DNA from: Microbacterium sp. MYb45
GTDB taxonomy: Bacteria > Actinomycetota > Actinomycetes > Actinomycetales > Microbacteriaceae
DNA length: 64,000 nucleotides
Reading direction: 5' to 3'
Assembly: GCF_002979655.1 (NCBI RefSeq)
Contig: NZ_PCPG01000006.1
Coordinates: 1-64,000, forward strand
Shown piece after piece: positions 7,992-16,090 of this stretch; positions within the stretch are counted from its first letter, which is position 1; every line of letters starts with the position of its first letter. Made by a program: the position numbers and the translations under genes. The notes beneath the pieces are model-generated. The model did no database searches and was not told where the DNA came from. It saw only the letters and a program-made list of their open reading frames with translations.

Positions 7992-8198
7992 TCATCCTCT
8001 TCCCGCGGTGATGAGGTGCCGCGGCGGGCCTTCGAGGCGCGCGACGGAGATCTTCAGGTCGGTGGGGTCGGCGGCGATCGCGTCGATGCGGTCGTCGAAG
8101 CGGCGGATCATCCAGGCGCCGGCGGCGAAGAGGCTGGTGCCGAGGGTGAGTGCGACGCCGACGGCGCTGATGATGATCGCGAGGACTTCAGTGGACAA
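7992..8198 (-). CDS. Small membrane protein with no extra hendecad (ladder copy 1 of 4)
   Basis: A 68-residue protein, first in transcription order and the shortest of the array. Its N-terminal helix is VLAIIISAVGVALTLGTSLF; the junction MIRRFDDR leads straight into RIDAIAADPTDLKISVARLE and GPPRHLITAGRG, with no RIDAVDEKLST unit. The start is TTG at 8198, chosen because the conserved protein begins there (MSTEVLAI) and AAGGGAAG lies a few bases upstream. The frame stays open far upstream but only as a shadow of the MFS and RpiR genes. It has the most diverged sequence of the four. Confidence 0.72.
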   Translation of the reverse strand: MSTEVLAIIISAVGVALTLGTSLFAAGAWMIRRFDDRIDAIAADPTDLKISVARLEGPPRHLITAGRG

Positions 8199-8232
8199 CG
8201 GGCTTCCCTTGACGCGGGCGGGTTCAGAATCG

Positions 8233-8238
8233 ACGTTA
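8233..8238 (-). promoter_or_regulatory. Possible -10 hexamer of the hendecad array
   Basis: Reads TAACGT on the minus strand. It would give a leader of about 28 bases that contains the AAGGGAAG ribosome site before TTG 8198. The 119-base gap 8199-8317 holds nothing else clear; read-through from the MFS gene is equally possible. Confidence 0.3.
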
Positions 8239-8317
8239 CGCCGCATCTGCCGAGGCGACCTGCGGTATTCCGGCATCCGTGGAAAGGTCTTCGATACCCG
8301 GAAAGGGGGAGGGGAAG

Positions 8318-9463
8318 TCAGTCGGTCGTCGGTGCCGTGACGCGGGATCGCGCCGCGATCAGCACCAGCACCGGCACGAGCGCACAGAGGGCAGCAGACA
8401 CGAAGAACGTCGTGCTCGACGCCGGGTCGCGGCCGACCAGCAGGATCAGTGTGGGGACGAACGTGCCGCCGACCGCGCCGCAGGCCACGAGCGCACCGGT
8501 CACGGCAGCGCTGCGAGCCGGATCCAGCCGGTCGAGGGCGAGCCCCAGGATGAGCCCGTAGCTGGGAGCGAGGAGCACGACCACCGCGGCCAGCGCGACC
8601 AGCGCCCACACCGGCTCGGACCCCACCAGCATGCCGGCCGCGGCCATCAGTACGGCCGCTCCGCTCGTCGCGGTGGCGAGGATCCAGATCGGCGAGACGG
8701 AGGCCCGACGCAGGGCCGCCGCGCCGAAGCGTCCGACGGCCATCAGGGTCCAGAACGCCGAGGTTCCGAGCGCGGCGAGAGCCGGATCGACATCGAGGAT
8801 CCGCTCCGGGATCACGGCCGACCAGCCCGACAGCACGGTCTCGACGCCGACGTAGAGCGGCAGCGCCGCCGCGAACGGCAGCAGCACGAGGAGCCCGCGC
8901 ACGTCGCGATGCGCAGGAGCTTCGGCAAGGGAGGCCGCAGGAGTCGGGCCGGCGAGCATCACGATCGTGACGAGGGGCACCACCGCGAGGATGCCGAGAG
9001 CCGGGCGCACGTCCGACCCGAGGGCGACGAGCAGCGGCGTGACCGCGGCGCACACCGCGACCGTACCCAGCAGCGCGCTCAGCAGTCCCGTCGCGCTGCC
9101 GACAGCCAGGGACTTCGCCGCCACCGAGCCCGAGGCCTCGACCAGCCCGAACCCGAAACCGGCGACGATCGCCGCGGCGATGAACACCCCGGGCGTGCTC
9201 GCGACGGCCACAGCGATGATGGCGGCAGCCTGAAGCGCGCTGCCGAGGATGAGTGCGGTCTGCGGCGGTCGGCGGATCAGGATCGGACCGGAGACCAGCA
9301 CGCCCACCAGCAGCCCCGCGAACAGGGCGGGGACGGCGGCGCTGAGGTCGGCCCCGATCGCCCGCTCGGCGCGGGGGAGGACCGCGGGCACGAAGGCCGC
9401 TGTGACGCCGAGCCCCGCGAATGCGGTGAACAGCCCCGCCCGAGTGCGCCCCGCGTTCGTCAC
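8318..9463 (-). CDS. MFS transporter
   Basis: A 381-residue integral membrane protein with about 12 hydrophobic segments and the twofold layout of the major facilitator superfamily. It starts with GTG inside the stop of the RpiR-type regulator (GTGA overlap), so the two are one transcription unit. Because the regulator probably senses a cell-wall sugar phosphate, the transporter may move a recycling intermediate or sugar, but the sequence gives no substrate. Importer and exporter are both possible. It precedes the hendecad array on the same strand. Confidence 0.8.
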   Translation of the reverse strand: MTNAGRTRAGLFTAFAGLGVTAAFVPAVLPRAERAIGADLSAAVPALFAGLLVGVLVSGPILIRRPPQTALILGSALQAAAIIAVAVASTPGVFIAAAIVAGFGFGLVEASGSVAAKSLAVGSATGLLSALLGTVAVCAAVTPLLVALGSDVRPALGILAVVPLVTIVMLAGPTPAASLAEAPAHRDVRGLLVLLPFAAALPLYVGVETVLSGWSAVIPERILDVDPALAALGTSAFWTLMAVGRFGAAALRRASVSPIWILATATSGAAVLMAAAGMLVGSEPVWALVALAAVVVLLAPSYGLILGLALDRLDPARSAAVTGALVACGAVGGTFVPTLILLVGRDPASSTTFFVSAALCALVPVLVLIAARSRVTAPTTD

Positions 9464-10362
9464 GCCCCAGCCGCGCGCACGCGGTGCACGGCGGCGAACG
9501 TGTCGCGCAGCGCCTCCATCGAGCGGTCGTAGTTCGACTGGGCGACGCCGATGAAGATGCAGTCGACCACCATGAGCTGCGCGATCCGGCTGCCGAGTGC
9601 ACCCGAGCGGAACCCCGTCTCGCGGGCGGCCGTCGTGAGCACGATGTCGGCCTGATCGGCCAGCGGTGCCCCGGCGTGGTTCGTGATCGCGATGGTCGTG
9701 GCGCCTGCCCGACGGGCGAGCAGGAGGAACTCGATCGTGTCGGTGGTGGCACCGCTGTGCGACACCGCGATCGCGACGTTCCCCGGTCCGAGGGTCGCCG
9801 CCGAGGTCCAGGCGGCATGCGGGTCGGACCAGTCGAGGGCCGTGCGACCGATACGGGTGAGCTTGCGCTGCAGGTCGAGCCCGACGATGGAACTCGCGCC
9901 CACGCCGAAGATGTCGACCCTGGTCGACGACGTGATGGCTTCCACCGAGGCGCGCAACGATTCGGTGTCGAGTACCTTCGCGGTGTCGGCGAGGGAGAGC
10001 GTCTCGGCGAGCGAAACCTTGGCGACGATGTCGGCCAGGGTGTCGTTGCGGTCGATGTCGCCGGAGACGGCGGGGAGGGCTGCCGTGTCGAAGGTCTCCC
10101 GTTCCACATCGCGCAGGACGTGGTTGCGCAGCTCCCGCACGTGCTCGTAGCCGAGCCGCTTGCAGAATCGCACGACCGAGGTGGTGGAGGTGTCGCAGCG
10201 CTGCGCGAGCTCGGCGACCGAGAGTCCCGCGGTGCCCGCGGGGTCGGCGAGGAAGAGGTCGGCGATGCGCTGCTCGCTCGGACGCAGCTCGGGACGGATC
10301 GCGCGCATGCGGACGAGGACGGGGTGTGCGCCGGCTTCTTCGCGGGCAGCTTCATTGGACAT
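9460..10362 (-). CDS. MurR/RpiR-family transcriptional regulator
   Basis: A 300-residue regulator. An N-terminal helix-turn-helix (about 1-90) includes LRPSEQRIADLFLADPAGTA and LAQRCDTSTTSVVRFCKRLG. The C-terminal SIS domain (about 125-270) contains IFGVGASSIVGLDLQRKL and IAVSHSGATTDTIEFLLLAR, where sugar-phosphate effectors bind. It is divergent from an operon with MurQ and AnmK, so MurNAc-6-phosphate or a related muropeptide is the likely effector. Shine-Dalgarno GGAGA precedes the ATG. An inverted repeat lies just upstream at 10385-10407. It is co-transcribed with the MFS gene. Confidence 0.9.
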   Translation of the reverse strand: MSNEAAREEAGAHPVLVRMRAIRPELRPSEQRIADLFLADPAGTAGLSVAELAQRCDTSTTSVVRFCKRLGYEHVRELRNHVLRDVERETFDTAALPAVSGDIDRNDTLADIVAKVSLAETLSLADTAKVLDTESLRASVEAITSSTRVDIFGVGASSIVGLDLQRKLTRIGRTALDWSDPHAAWTSAATLGPGNVAIAVSHSGATTDTIEFLLLARRAGATTIAITNHAGAPLADQADIVLTTAARETGFRSGALGSRIAQLMVVDCIFIGVAQSNYDRSMEALRDTFAAVHRVRAAGA

Positions 10363-10384
10363 GGCGGTCTCCGATCGCTGTTCA

Positions 10385-10407
10385 TAACAGTAGAGGAACT
10401 TCTGTTA
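10385..10407. promoter_or_regulatory. Inverted repeat, candidate MurR-type operator
   Basis: Arms TAACAG and CTGTTA, extended by a symmetric AG/CT pair, span 23 bases in the 166-base divergent region. It lies 22 bases upstream of the regulator ATG. A second short palindrome GTAC-N5-GTAC follows at about 10427-10439. Position suggests control of both the regulator and the recycling operon. Confidence 0.45.
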
Positions 10408-10528
10408 CATCTGTAGTGACCTTCGTGTACTTTTGGTACCAACCAAGACCGACGACGTTCACGGGGCGGCAGGCAACAGCGCCTGACCCGACGCCACGGC
10501 GACGCGTCCCAGCCAGGAGGAATCTGCA

Positions 10529-12076
10529 ATGAGCACAGCACGGCGAGCGTCATTCGGCGCTCTCACCGCCACGGCCGCCGCATTGGCGCTCGTGATCACC
10601 GGTTGTTCCGCACCGGCATCGAACTCCGAGTCCTCTGAGGGCGCGGCGGGCGGCGACCTCGTCATCGGCGTCACCAGCGACCCGGACACCCTGTTCCCCT
10701 GGAAGGCCACGCAGTTCCAGGCCGTCAACGTGCTGCAGAACCTGTACGGCACGCTGACCGAGTTCGACGAGGACCTCAACGTTGTCCCCGGCCTCGCCGA
10801 GTCCTGGGACGTCTCCGACGACGGCCTCACCGTGACCTTCCACCTGCGGGAGGGCGTCACCTTCGCCGACGGCACCACGTTCGGCTCCGAAGACGTCAAG
10901 TACTCGCTCGACGCGATCGCCGCCGAGGCCACCGCCGCCGTCGCGAGCAGCTCCCTCGCCTCCGTCACCGCGGTCGAGGCCACGGACGAGACGACCGTCA
11001 CCCTCACGCTGAGCGCTCCCGACGCCGCTCTCCCCGCCAACCTCGCCGTGATCAACATGGCCATGCTGTCGTCCGACGACACCGAAGAGGGGCTCAACAC
11101 GACCCCGAACGGCACCGGTCCCTTCATCCTCGACGGCCGCAAGGCCAGCCAGTCGATCACGCTCGCCAAGAACGAGGACTACTGGGGCGACGCGGCACTG
11201 CTCGACACCGTCGAGTTCCGGGTGATCCCCGACGAGTCGTCGATCGTCTCGGCGATGCAGTCCGGCAACGTGCAGCTCGCGGTGTTCGACGACCCGCTGG
11301 TCGCGCAGACCGCTGAGGGCGCCAACGTCGAGGTCGCCACGACCCCGCAGCTGAGCTACCACGCCCTGCAGCTGAACGCCACGCGCGGCGACCTCACCGA
11401 CGTCAACGTGCGCCTCGCGATCCAGTGCGCGATCGACCGCCAGGAGGTGCTCGACACCGCCGCCCTCGGCGAGGGCGAGGTCACCGGCCCGATCACCTCT
11501 CCGGCGTACAAGTCCGACCCCGAGGCGCGTCCGTGCCCCGAGCGCGACCTCGACAAGGCCGCCGACTACCTCAAGAAGGCGGGCAAGGAAGACGGCGTCA
11601 CCATCAAGACGATCGTCTCGCAGGGCGAGTACGCGACCTCGGTGAACGAGGCGCAGAACCTCAAGGCCCAGCTCGCCGATGCGAAGATCACGCTCGACAT
11701 CGAGGTCCTCGAATCCGGTGCCTTCGTCGACCGCTGGATCGCGGCCGACTTCGACGCCGCTGTCGCGCTCAACGGCGGTCGTCCCGACCCCGACGGCATG
11801 TACGGCCGCTACTTCACCAGCACCGGAAACCTGAACAAGGTCGCCGGCTACTCCTCGCCCGAGCTCGACGCGCTGTTCGCCGAGGGACGCCAGACGGCCG
11901 ACCCGGAGAAGCGCAAGGACATCTACGCGCAGGTCTCCGAGAACCTCGAGGACAACGCCGCGTGGATCTGGCTGTTCACGAGCTACACCTACACGGCGAC
12001 GGCCTCGACCGTCGACGGCTTCGTCCCCATGGTGAACGGCTCGCTGCAGTACCTGCGGACCACCTCCATCAAGTAG
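10529..12076 (+). CDS. ABC importer substrate-binding lipoprotein (SBP_bac_5 type)
   Basis: A 515-residue solute-binding protein of the oligopeptide/dipeptide class. The lipoprotein signal ends in the lipobox ITGC with C26 as lipidation site, so the mature protein is anchored to the outer membrane face. The family block GLAESWDVSDDGLTVTFHLR and the repeated ADGTTFGSEDVKYSLD region are present. AGGAGG lies 8 bases before the ATG. It heads the operon with MurQ and AnmK, so its ligand is probably a muropeptide or anhydromuropeptide released from the wall; that is inference from context. A strong stem-loop follows and should raise its expression over the permeases. Confidence 0.93.
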   Translation: MSTARRASFGALTATAAALALVITGCSAPASNSESSEGAAGGDLVIGVTSDPDTLFPWKATQFQAVNVLQNLYGTLTEFDEDLNVVPGLAESWDVSDDGLTVTFHLREGVTFADGTTFGSEDVKYSLDAIAAEATAAVASSSLASVTAVEATDETTVTLTLSAPDAALPANLAVINMAMLSSDDTEEGLNTTPNGTGPFILDGRKASQSITLAKNEDYWGDAALLDTVEFRVIPDESSIVSAMQSGNVQLAVFDDPLVAQTAEGANVEVATTPQLSYHALQLNATRGDLTDVNVRLAIQCAIDRQEVLDTAALGEGEVTGPITSPAYKSDPEARPCPERDLDKAADYLKKAGKEDGVTIKTIVSQGEYATSVNEAQNLKAQLADAKITLDIEVLESGAFVDRWIAADFDAAVALNGGRPDPDGMYGRYFTSTGNLNKVAGYSSPELDALFAEGRQTADPEKRKDIYAQVSENLEDNAAWIWLFTSYTYTATASTVDGFVPMVNGSLQYLRTTSIK

Positions 12077-12082
12077 CGGATC

Positions 12083-12111
12083 GAGGGGGCGCGGCACGCC
12101 CGCGCCCCCTC
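12083..12111 (+). promoter_or_regulatory. Intra-operon stem-loop after the binding protein
   Basis: Perfect 12-base-pair GC stem (12083-12094 with 12100-12111) and a 5-base loop, with no T-run after it. Placed between the binding protein and the first permease, it probably acts as a partial terminator or 3' RNA-stability element. Confidence 0.65.
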
Positions 12112-12142
12112 CCTCCCCGACGACAGGCACCCCCACACGCGC

Positions 12143-13114
12143 ATGTTCAGACAGATCCTCCGCAACAGCGTGCTGCGACGCATCCTCGCAGCCCTCGGCA
12201 CGCTCCTCGGCGTCGCCATCTTCGTCTTCCTGATGCTGCGCGCCATCCCCGGCGACCAGATCAGTTCCGGCCTCGGCACCGAGGCAGCCGCCCTCACGCC
12301 TTCGCAGCGCGCGGCCCTCGAGGCCTACTACGGCCTGGACCAGCCGCTCTTCGTGCAGTTCTTCTCGTGGCTCGGCAACATCTTCACCGGCAACCTCGGC
12401 TTCTCGTCACGGGCGCAAACCAGCGTGCTCGACCTGACCGCCGCCGCCCTCCCCGTCACGTTCGAGCTCGCGATCTTCTCGATCGTGATCGCCCTCGCCA
12501 TCGGCATCCCGCTCGGCATGCTCTCGGCGTCGAAGCCCGACTCGGTCCGCGACGGCTTCGGCCAGGTGGTCGGTCTCGCCGGTCTCTCGATCCCGGCGTT
12601 CCTGCTGGGCACCGCACTGCTGGCGGTGCTCGCCTCGTCGTTCGGATTCAACCCCAACGGTCAGGCCTACGCGACCCTCTTCGAGGACCCGCTGCTCAAT
12701 CTCCAGCAGATGTTGCTGCCGTCGATCGTGCTCGGCTTCGGCATCGCCGCGCCGATCATGCGCACGACCCGCACCGCGGTGCTCGAGATCCGCGCCAACG
12801 ACTTCATCCGCACCGCGAAGGCGAAGGGCGTCCCGCCGCGCCGCCTGCAGGTGCGGCACGTGCTCGGCAATGCGCTCGTCCCCATCGTCACGATGACCGG
12901 CCTGCAGTTCGGCTACCTCCTCGGCGGCGCCGTGGTGGTGGAGCAGATCTTCTCGCTCCCCGGCATCGGACGACAGGTGCTGCTCGGCATCCAGCAGAAG
13001 GAGTACGCGCTCGTGCAGAGCACCGTCCTCGTGATCGCCCTCGCCTTCGTCATCGTCAACCTGCTCACCGACCTGCTCTACCGGGTCATCGATCCTCGGG
13101 TGCGTGCCGCATGA
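12143..13114 (+). CDS. ABC importer permease, DppB type
   Basis: A 323-residue inner-membrane permease with six hydrophobic segments. An N-terminal helix (FRQILRNSVLRRILAALGTL) is followed by an extracytoplasmic region ending GLDQPLFVQFFSWLGNIFTG, which is typical of DppB/OppB. The cytoplasmic EAA loop that docks the ATPase reads ANDFIRTAKAKGVPPRR. It pairs with the DppC-type permease that follows with an ATGA overlap. Together with the binding protein and the double ATPase encoded at the end of the operon it should form one importer. Confidence 0.93.
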   Translation: MFRQILRNSVLRRILAALGTLLGVAIFVFLMLRAIPGDQISSGLGTEAAALTPSQRAALEAYYGLDQPLFVQFFSWLGNIFTGNLGFSSRAQTSVLDLTAAALPVTFELAIFSIVIALAIGIPLGMLSASKPDSVRDGFGQVVGLAGLSIPAFLLGTALLAVLASSFGFNPNGQAYATLFEDPLLNLQQMLLPSIVLGFGIAAPIMRTTRTAVLEIRANDFIRTAKAKGVPPRRLQVRHVLGNALVPIVTMTGLQFGYLLGGAVVVEQIFSLPGIGRQVLLGIQQKEYALVQSTVLVIALAFVIVNLLTDLLYRVIDPRVRAA

Positions 13115-13998
13115 CCGACATCTCTCAGACATCCGCCCTCGCCCCCGGCGGCGGGCGCACCGGCGAGCGCGTGCGCCTCCTGCTGCGCAGCCGCAGCGGG
13201 CTCACCGGCCTCATCATCGTCGTGCTGCTCGCGGTGCTCAGCCTCGTCTCGGCGTTCGGGCTGCTGCCCTTCGACCCGCTCGCCCAGGATCCGCCGTCGC
13301 GCCTGCAGCCGCCATCGGCCGTGCACTGGTTCGGGACGGACCAGTTCGGGCGCGACGTGTTCTCGCGCGTCGCCGCAGGAGTCGCGAACTCGGCGCTGAT
13401 CTCGGTCGTCGCGGTCGCGTTCGCCACCGTGGTCGGCACCGTGTGCGGACTCATCGCCGGCTTCTACCGCGGCTTCTCCGACGGCGCGATCACGGCCGTC
13501 ACCAACGTGCTGTTCGCCTTCCCGCCGCTGCTGCTCGCCCTGTCGCTGGCGTCGGTGTTCGAGCGCAACTGGTTCACCATCGCCGTGGCCATCGCGATCG
13601 TCTACGTGCCGATCTTCATCCGCGTGACCCGAGGCCCCGTGCTCTCGCTGCGCGAGGTCGAATACGTCAAGGCCGCCAAGAGCACGGGGCAGAGCCGCAT
13701 GGCGACGATGTTCCGGCACGTGCTGCCGAACATCACGTCGATCATCATCGTGCAGGTCACGCTCTCGCTGTCCTGGGCCGTGCTCACCGAGGCCTCGCTG
13801 AGCTTCCTCGGGCTCGGCACCCCGCCGCCCGCGCCCTCGCTCGGTTCGATGATCTTCGAGGCGCGCACGCTCGTCACGATCGCCCCGTGGACGATGATCG
13901 CGCCCGGTGTGATCGTGGTGCTGCTCGTGGTCGGGCTGAACCTGCTCGGCGACGGCCTCCGCGACAGTCTCGACCCCCGGAACAGAGGAAAGCGATGA
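13111..13998 (+). CDS. ABC importer permease, DppC type
   Basis: A 295-residue permease. The N-terminal cytoplasmic stretch is followed by a first membrane helix (SGLTGLIIVVLLAVLSLVSA), the DppC-type HWFGTDQFGRDVFSRV motif on the outer side, then five more helices. The EAA loop is EVEYVKAAKSTGQSRMATMF. The ATG overlaps the stop of the DppB-type gene, and its own stop overlaps the ATG of murQ, so translation is coupled throughout. A much longer open frame extends upstream but only as an overlap of the binding protein and first permease. Confidence 0.93.
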   Translation: MTDISQTSALAPGGGRTGERVRLLLRSRSGLTGLIIVVLLAVLSLVSAFGLLPFDPLAQDPPSRLQPPSAVHWFGTDQFGRDVFSRVAAGVANSALISVVAVAFATVVGTVCGLIAGFYRGFSDGAITAVTNVLFAFPPLLLALSLASVFERNWFTIAVAIAIVYVPIFIRVTRGPVLSLREVEYVKAAKSTGQSRMATMFRHVLPNITSIIIVQVTLSLSWAVLTEASLSFLGLGTPPPAPSLGSMIFEARTLVTIAPWTMIAPGVIVVLLVVGLNLLGDGLRDSLDPRNRGKR

Positions 13999-14900
13999 CC
14001 ACGGAGGACCTCGGCGGACTCGCCACGGAGGCCAGCGACCCCCGCTACGCGGAGCTCGACCTGATGAGCGTGGCGGAACTCGCGCAGACGATGAACGAGG
14101 CGGACGCCACGGTGCCGGCTGCCGTACAGCGCGCCCTCGGACAGATCGTCCCCGCGATCGAGGCCACGGCCGCCCGCATGGCGCAGGGCGGTCGCCTGGT
14201 CTACGTCGGCGCCGGAACCCCCGGCCGCATCGGCGTGCTCGACGCCTCGGAGTGCCCGCCCACCTTCAGCACCCCGCCGGAGCTGGTGTTCGCGATCATG
14301 GCCGGAGGGCCCGGCGCGATCGTGAACCCCGTCGAAGGCGCGGAGGACGACGCGGAGGCGGGGGCTGCGGCCATCGACGCCGCCGGCATCGGCCCGCTCG
14401 ACACCGTGATCGGGATCGCCTCCAGCGGACGCACGCCTTATGTGATCGCCGCCGTCCGCCGGGCGCGCGAGCTCGGAGCGCTCAGCATCGGCCTTTCGTG
14501 CAACGTCGACACCGCGCTGAGTGCCGCCGCCGAACACGGCATCGAGGTCGAGGTCGGTCCGGAGGTGCTCTCCGGCTCCACCCGTCTCAAGTCGGGTACC
14601 GCGCAGAAGCTCGTGCTCAACATGTTCTCGACCATCTCGATGGTCCGGAACGGCAAGGCCTACGGCAACCTGATGGTGGATGTGAAGGCCACCAACCACA
14701 AGCTGCGCGAGCGGGCGATCCGGATGGTGCAGACCATCGCGGGCGTCGACCGTGACGCCGCGGTGGCTGCGCTGGAGACCGCCGCCTACGACGTGAAGCT
14801 CGCGTCGATCATGATCCGCCGCGGCGAGGACCTCGCCGCGGCCACCGCACGACTGGGCGCCGCCGACGGACGGCTGCGCACCGCACTGGAGGAGAACTGA
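13995..14900 (+). CDS. murQ: N-acetylmuramic acid 6-phosphate etherase
   Basis: A 301-residue SIS-fold lyase. It splits MurNAc-6-phosphate into GlcNAc-6-phosphate and D-lactate, the key step that brings muramic acid back into amino-sugar metabolism. Family blocks are VYVGAGTPGRIGVLDASECP, the SIS serine region IASSGRTPYVIAAV, SGSTRLKSGTAQKLVLNM and the C-terminal VKATNHKLRERAIRMV. The usual GAGTSGR is GAGTPGR here. It overlaps the permease upstream (ATGA) and the kinase downstream (TGATG). It should act directly on the AnmK product. Confidence 0.95.
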   Translation: MTTEDLGGLATEASDPRYAELDLMSVAELAQTMNEADATVPAAVQRALGQIVPAIEATAARMAQGGRLVYVGAGTPGRIGVLDASECPPTFSTPPELVFAIMAGGPGAIVNPVEGAEDDAEAGAAAIDAAGIGPLDTVIGIASSGRTPYVIAAVRRARELGALSIGLSCNVDTALSAAAEHGIEVEVGPEVLSGSTRLKSGTAQKLVLNMFSTISMVRNGKAYGNLMVDVKATNHKLRERAIRMVQTIAGVDRDAAVAALETAAYDVKLASIMIRRGEDLAAATARLGAADGRLRTALEEN

Positions 14901-16090
14901 TGCGCGTCCTCGGACTGATCTCCGGCACCTCGCACGACGGGATCGATGCCGCCGTCGTCGACTTCACGACCAGCGGCGGGTTCACCGCGCACGGTGTGGA
15001 TCTGCACGGCACGGTGCTCGCGGCGACGAGCGTGCCCTACGCCCCCGAGCTGCGGGCCCGGCTGATCGCTGCCCTGCCGCCCGCCCAGACGACCCTCGCC
15101 GAGGTGGCCGAGCTCGACACCCTCATCGGGCAGGCGTTCGCCGATGTCGCGGCCGACATCGCGGCCGAGGTCGGCGGGGTCGACGCGGTGTGCTCGCACG
15201 GACAGACCGTGTACCACTGGGTCGACGGCGCGCACGCGCTGGGCACCCTGCAGATCGGGCAGCCGGCCTGGATCGCCGAGAAGGTCGGCGCCCCGGTGGT
15301 CTCCGACATCCGCATCCGCGACATCACGGTCGGCGGTCACGGCGCCCCGCTGGTGTCGTTCCTCGACGAGCTGCTGCTGCGCTCGCGCGCCGGTGTCTCC
15401 GCCGCCCTCAACCTGGGCGGCATCTCGAACATGACGGTGGTGCGCCAGGACGGCCTCGTCGCGTACGACATCGGCCCGGCGAACGCCCTGGTCGACGCGG
15501 TCATCGTCGAGCACGGCCTCAACCCGCTCGGTTACGACGACGACGCCGCGATCGCCCGCACCGGACAGGTCGACGAGGCGCTGCTGGCCGCTCTGCTCGA
15601 GGATCCGTACTACGCCCTCACCCCGCCCAAGAGCACGGGCAAGGAGCACTTCCACCTCGGCTACGTGCACGAGCACCTCGCCGCACAGGGGCGGGAGATC
15701 TCCGTCGCCGATGTGGTGCGCACCCTGACCGAGCTCACGGTCCGCACGGTCGCGCGCGACGTGGAGGCCGCGGGCATCGGGTTCCTCGCCGTGTCGGGCG
15801 GCGGATGCCGCAACCCGCTGATCCTCGACGGACTGCGCGCCGCGTTGCCGGCGACCGAGGTCGTGCTCGCCGACGAGCTGGGTGCCGCGGCCGACAGCAA
15901 GGAGGCGATCCTCCTCGCCCTCATCGGCTGGTCCACGATGCACGGCGTTCCCGCGATCGTGCCCGGCGGCACCGGTGCGCGCGAGCCGCGGATCCTGGGC
16001 ACCATCACGCCGGGCGTCGGCCCGCTGCAGATGCCCGAGCCCGTCGCCTCCATCGACTCCCTCTTGCTCGCGGAGGCCTCGGCATCGTGA
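14900..16090 (+). CDS. anmK: Anhydro-N-acetylmuramic acid kinase
   Basis: A 396-residue ASKHA-fold kinase that converts anhydroMurNAc to MurNAc-6-phosphate with ATP, feeding MurQ. The N-terminal signature is LISGTSHDGIDAAVVDF (canonical GTSxDG). Other blocks are VCSHGQTVYHW, ALNLGGISNMTVV and LAVSGGGCRNPLILDGL. Its ATG shares a base with the murQ stop, and its stop overlaps the GTG of the acetyltransferase. Pairing of AnmK with MurQ shows that the cell recycles anhydro-muropeptides or anhydroMurNAc. Confidence 0.95.
   Translation: MRVLGLISGTSHDGIDAAVVDFTTSGGFTAHGVDLHGTVLAATSVPYAPELRARLIAALPPAQTTLAEVAELDTLIGQAFADVAADIAAEVGGVDAVCSHGQTVYHWVDGAHALGTLQIGQPAWIAEKVGAPVVSDIRIRDITVGGHGAPLVSFLDELLLRSRAGVSAALNLGGISNMTVVRQDGLVAYDIGPANALVDAVIVEHGLNPLGYDDDAAIARTGQVDEALLAALLEDPYYALTPPKSTGKEHFHLGYVHEHLAAQGREISVADVVRTLTELTVRTVARDVEAAGIGFLAVSGGGCRNPLILDGLRAALPATEVVLADELGAAADSKEAILLALIGWSTMHGVPAIVPGGTGAREPRILGTITPGVGPLQMPEPVASIDSLLLAEASAS

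Noticed and set aside
7164..8198. CRISPR-like or tandem-repeat array
   Set aside because: The 33-base units are contiguous without spacers and encode regular coiled-coil residues in frame, so they are coding repeats.
7992..10553. An 853-codon minus-strand frame ending in the first ladder protein
   Set aside because: Only the last 68 codons encode a conserved protein. The rest is out of frame with the MFS and RpiR genes, and a TTG start with a ribosome site lies at 8198.
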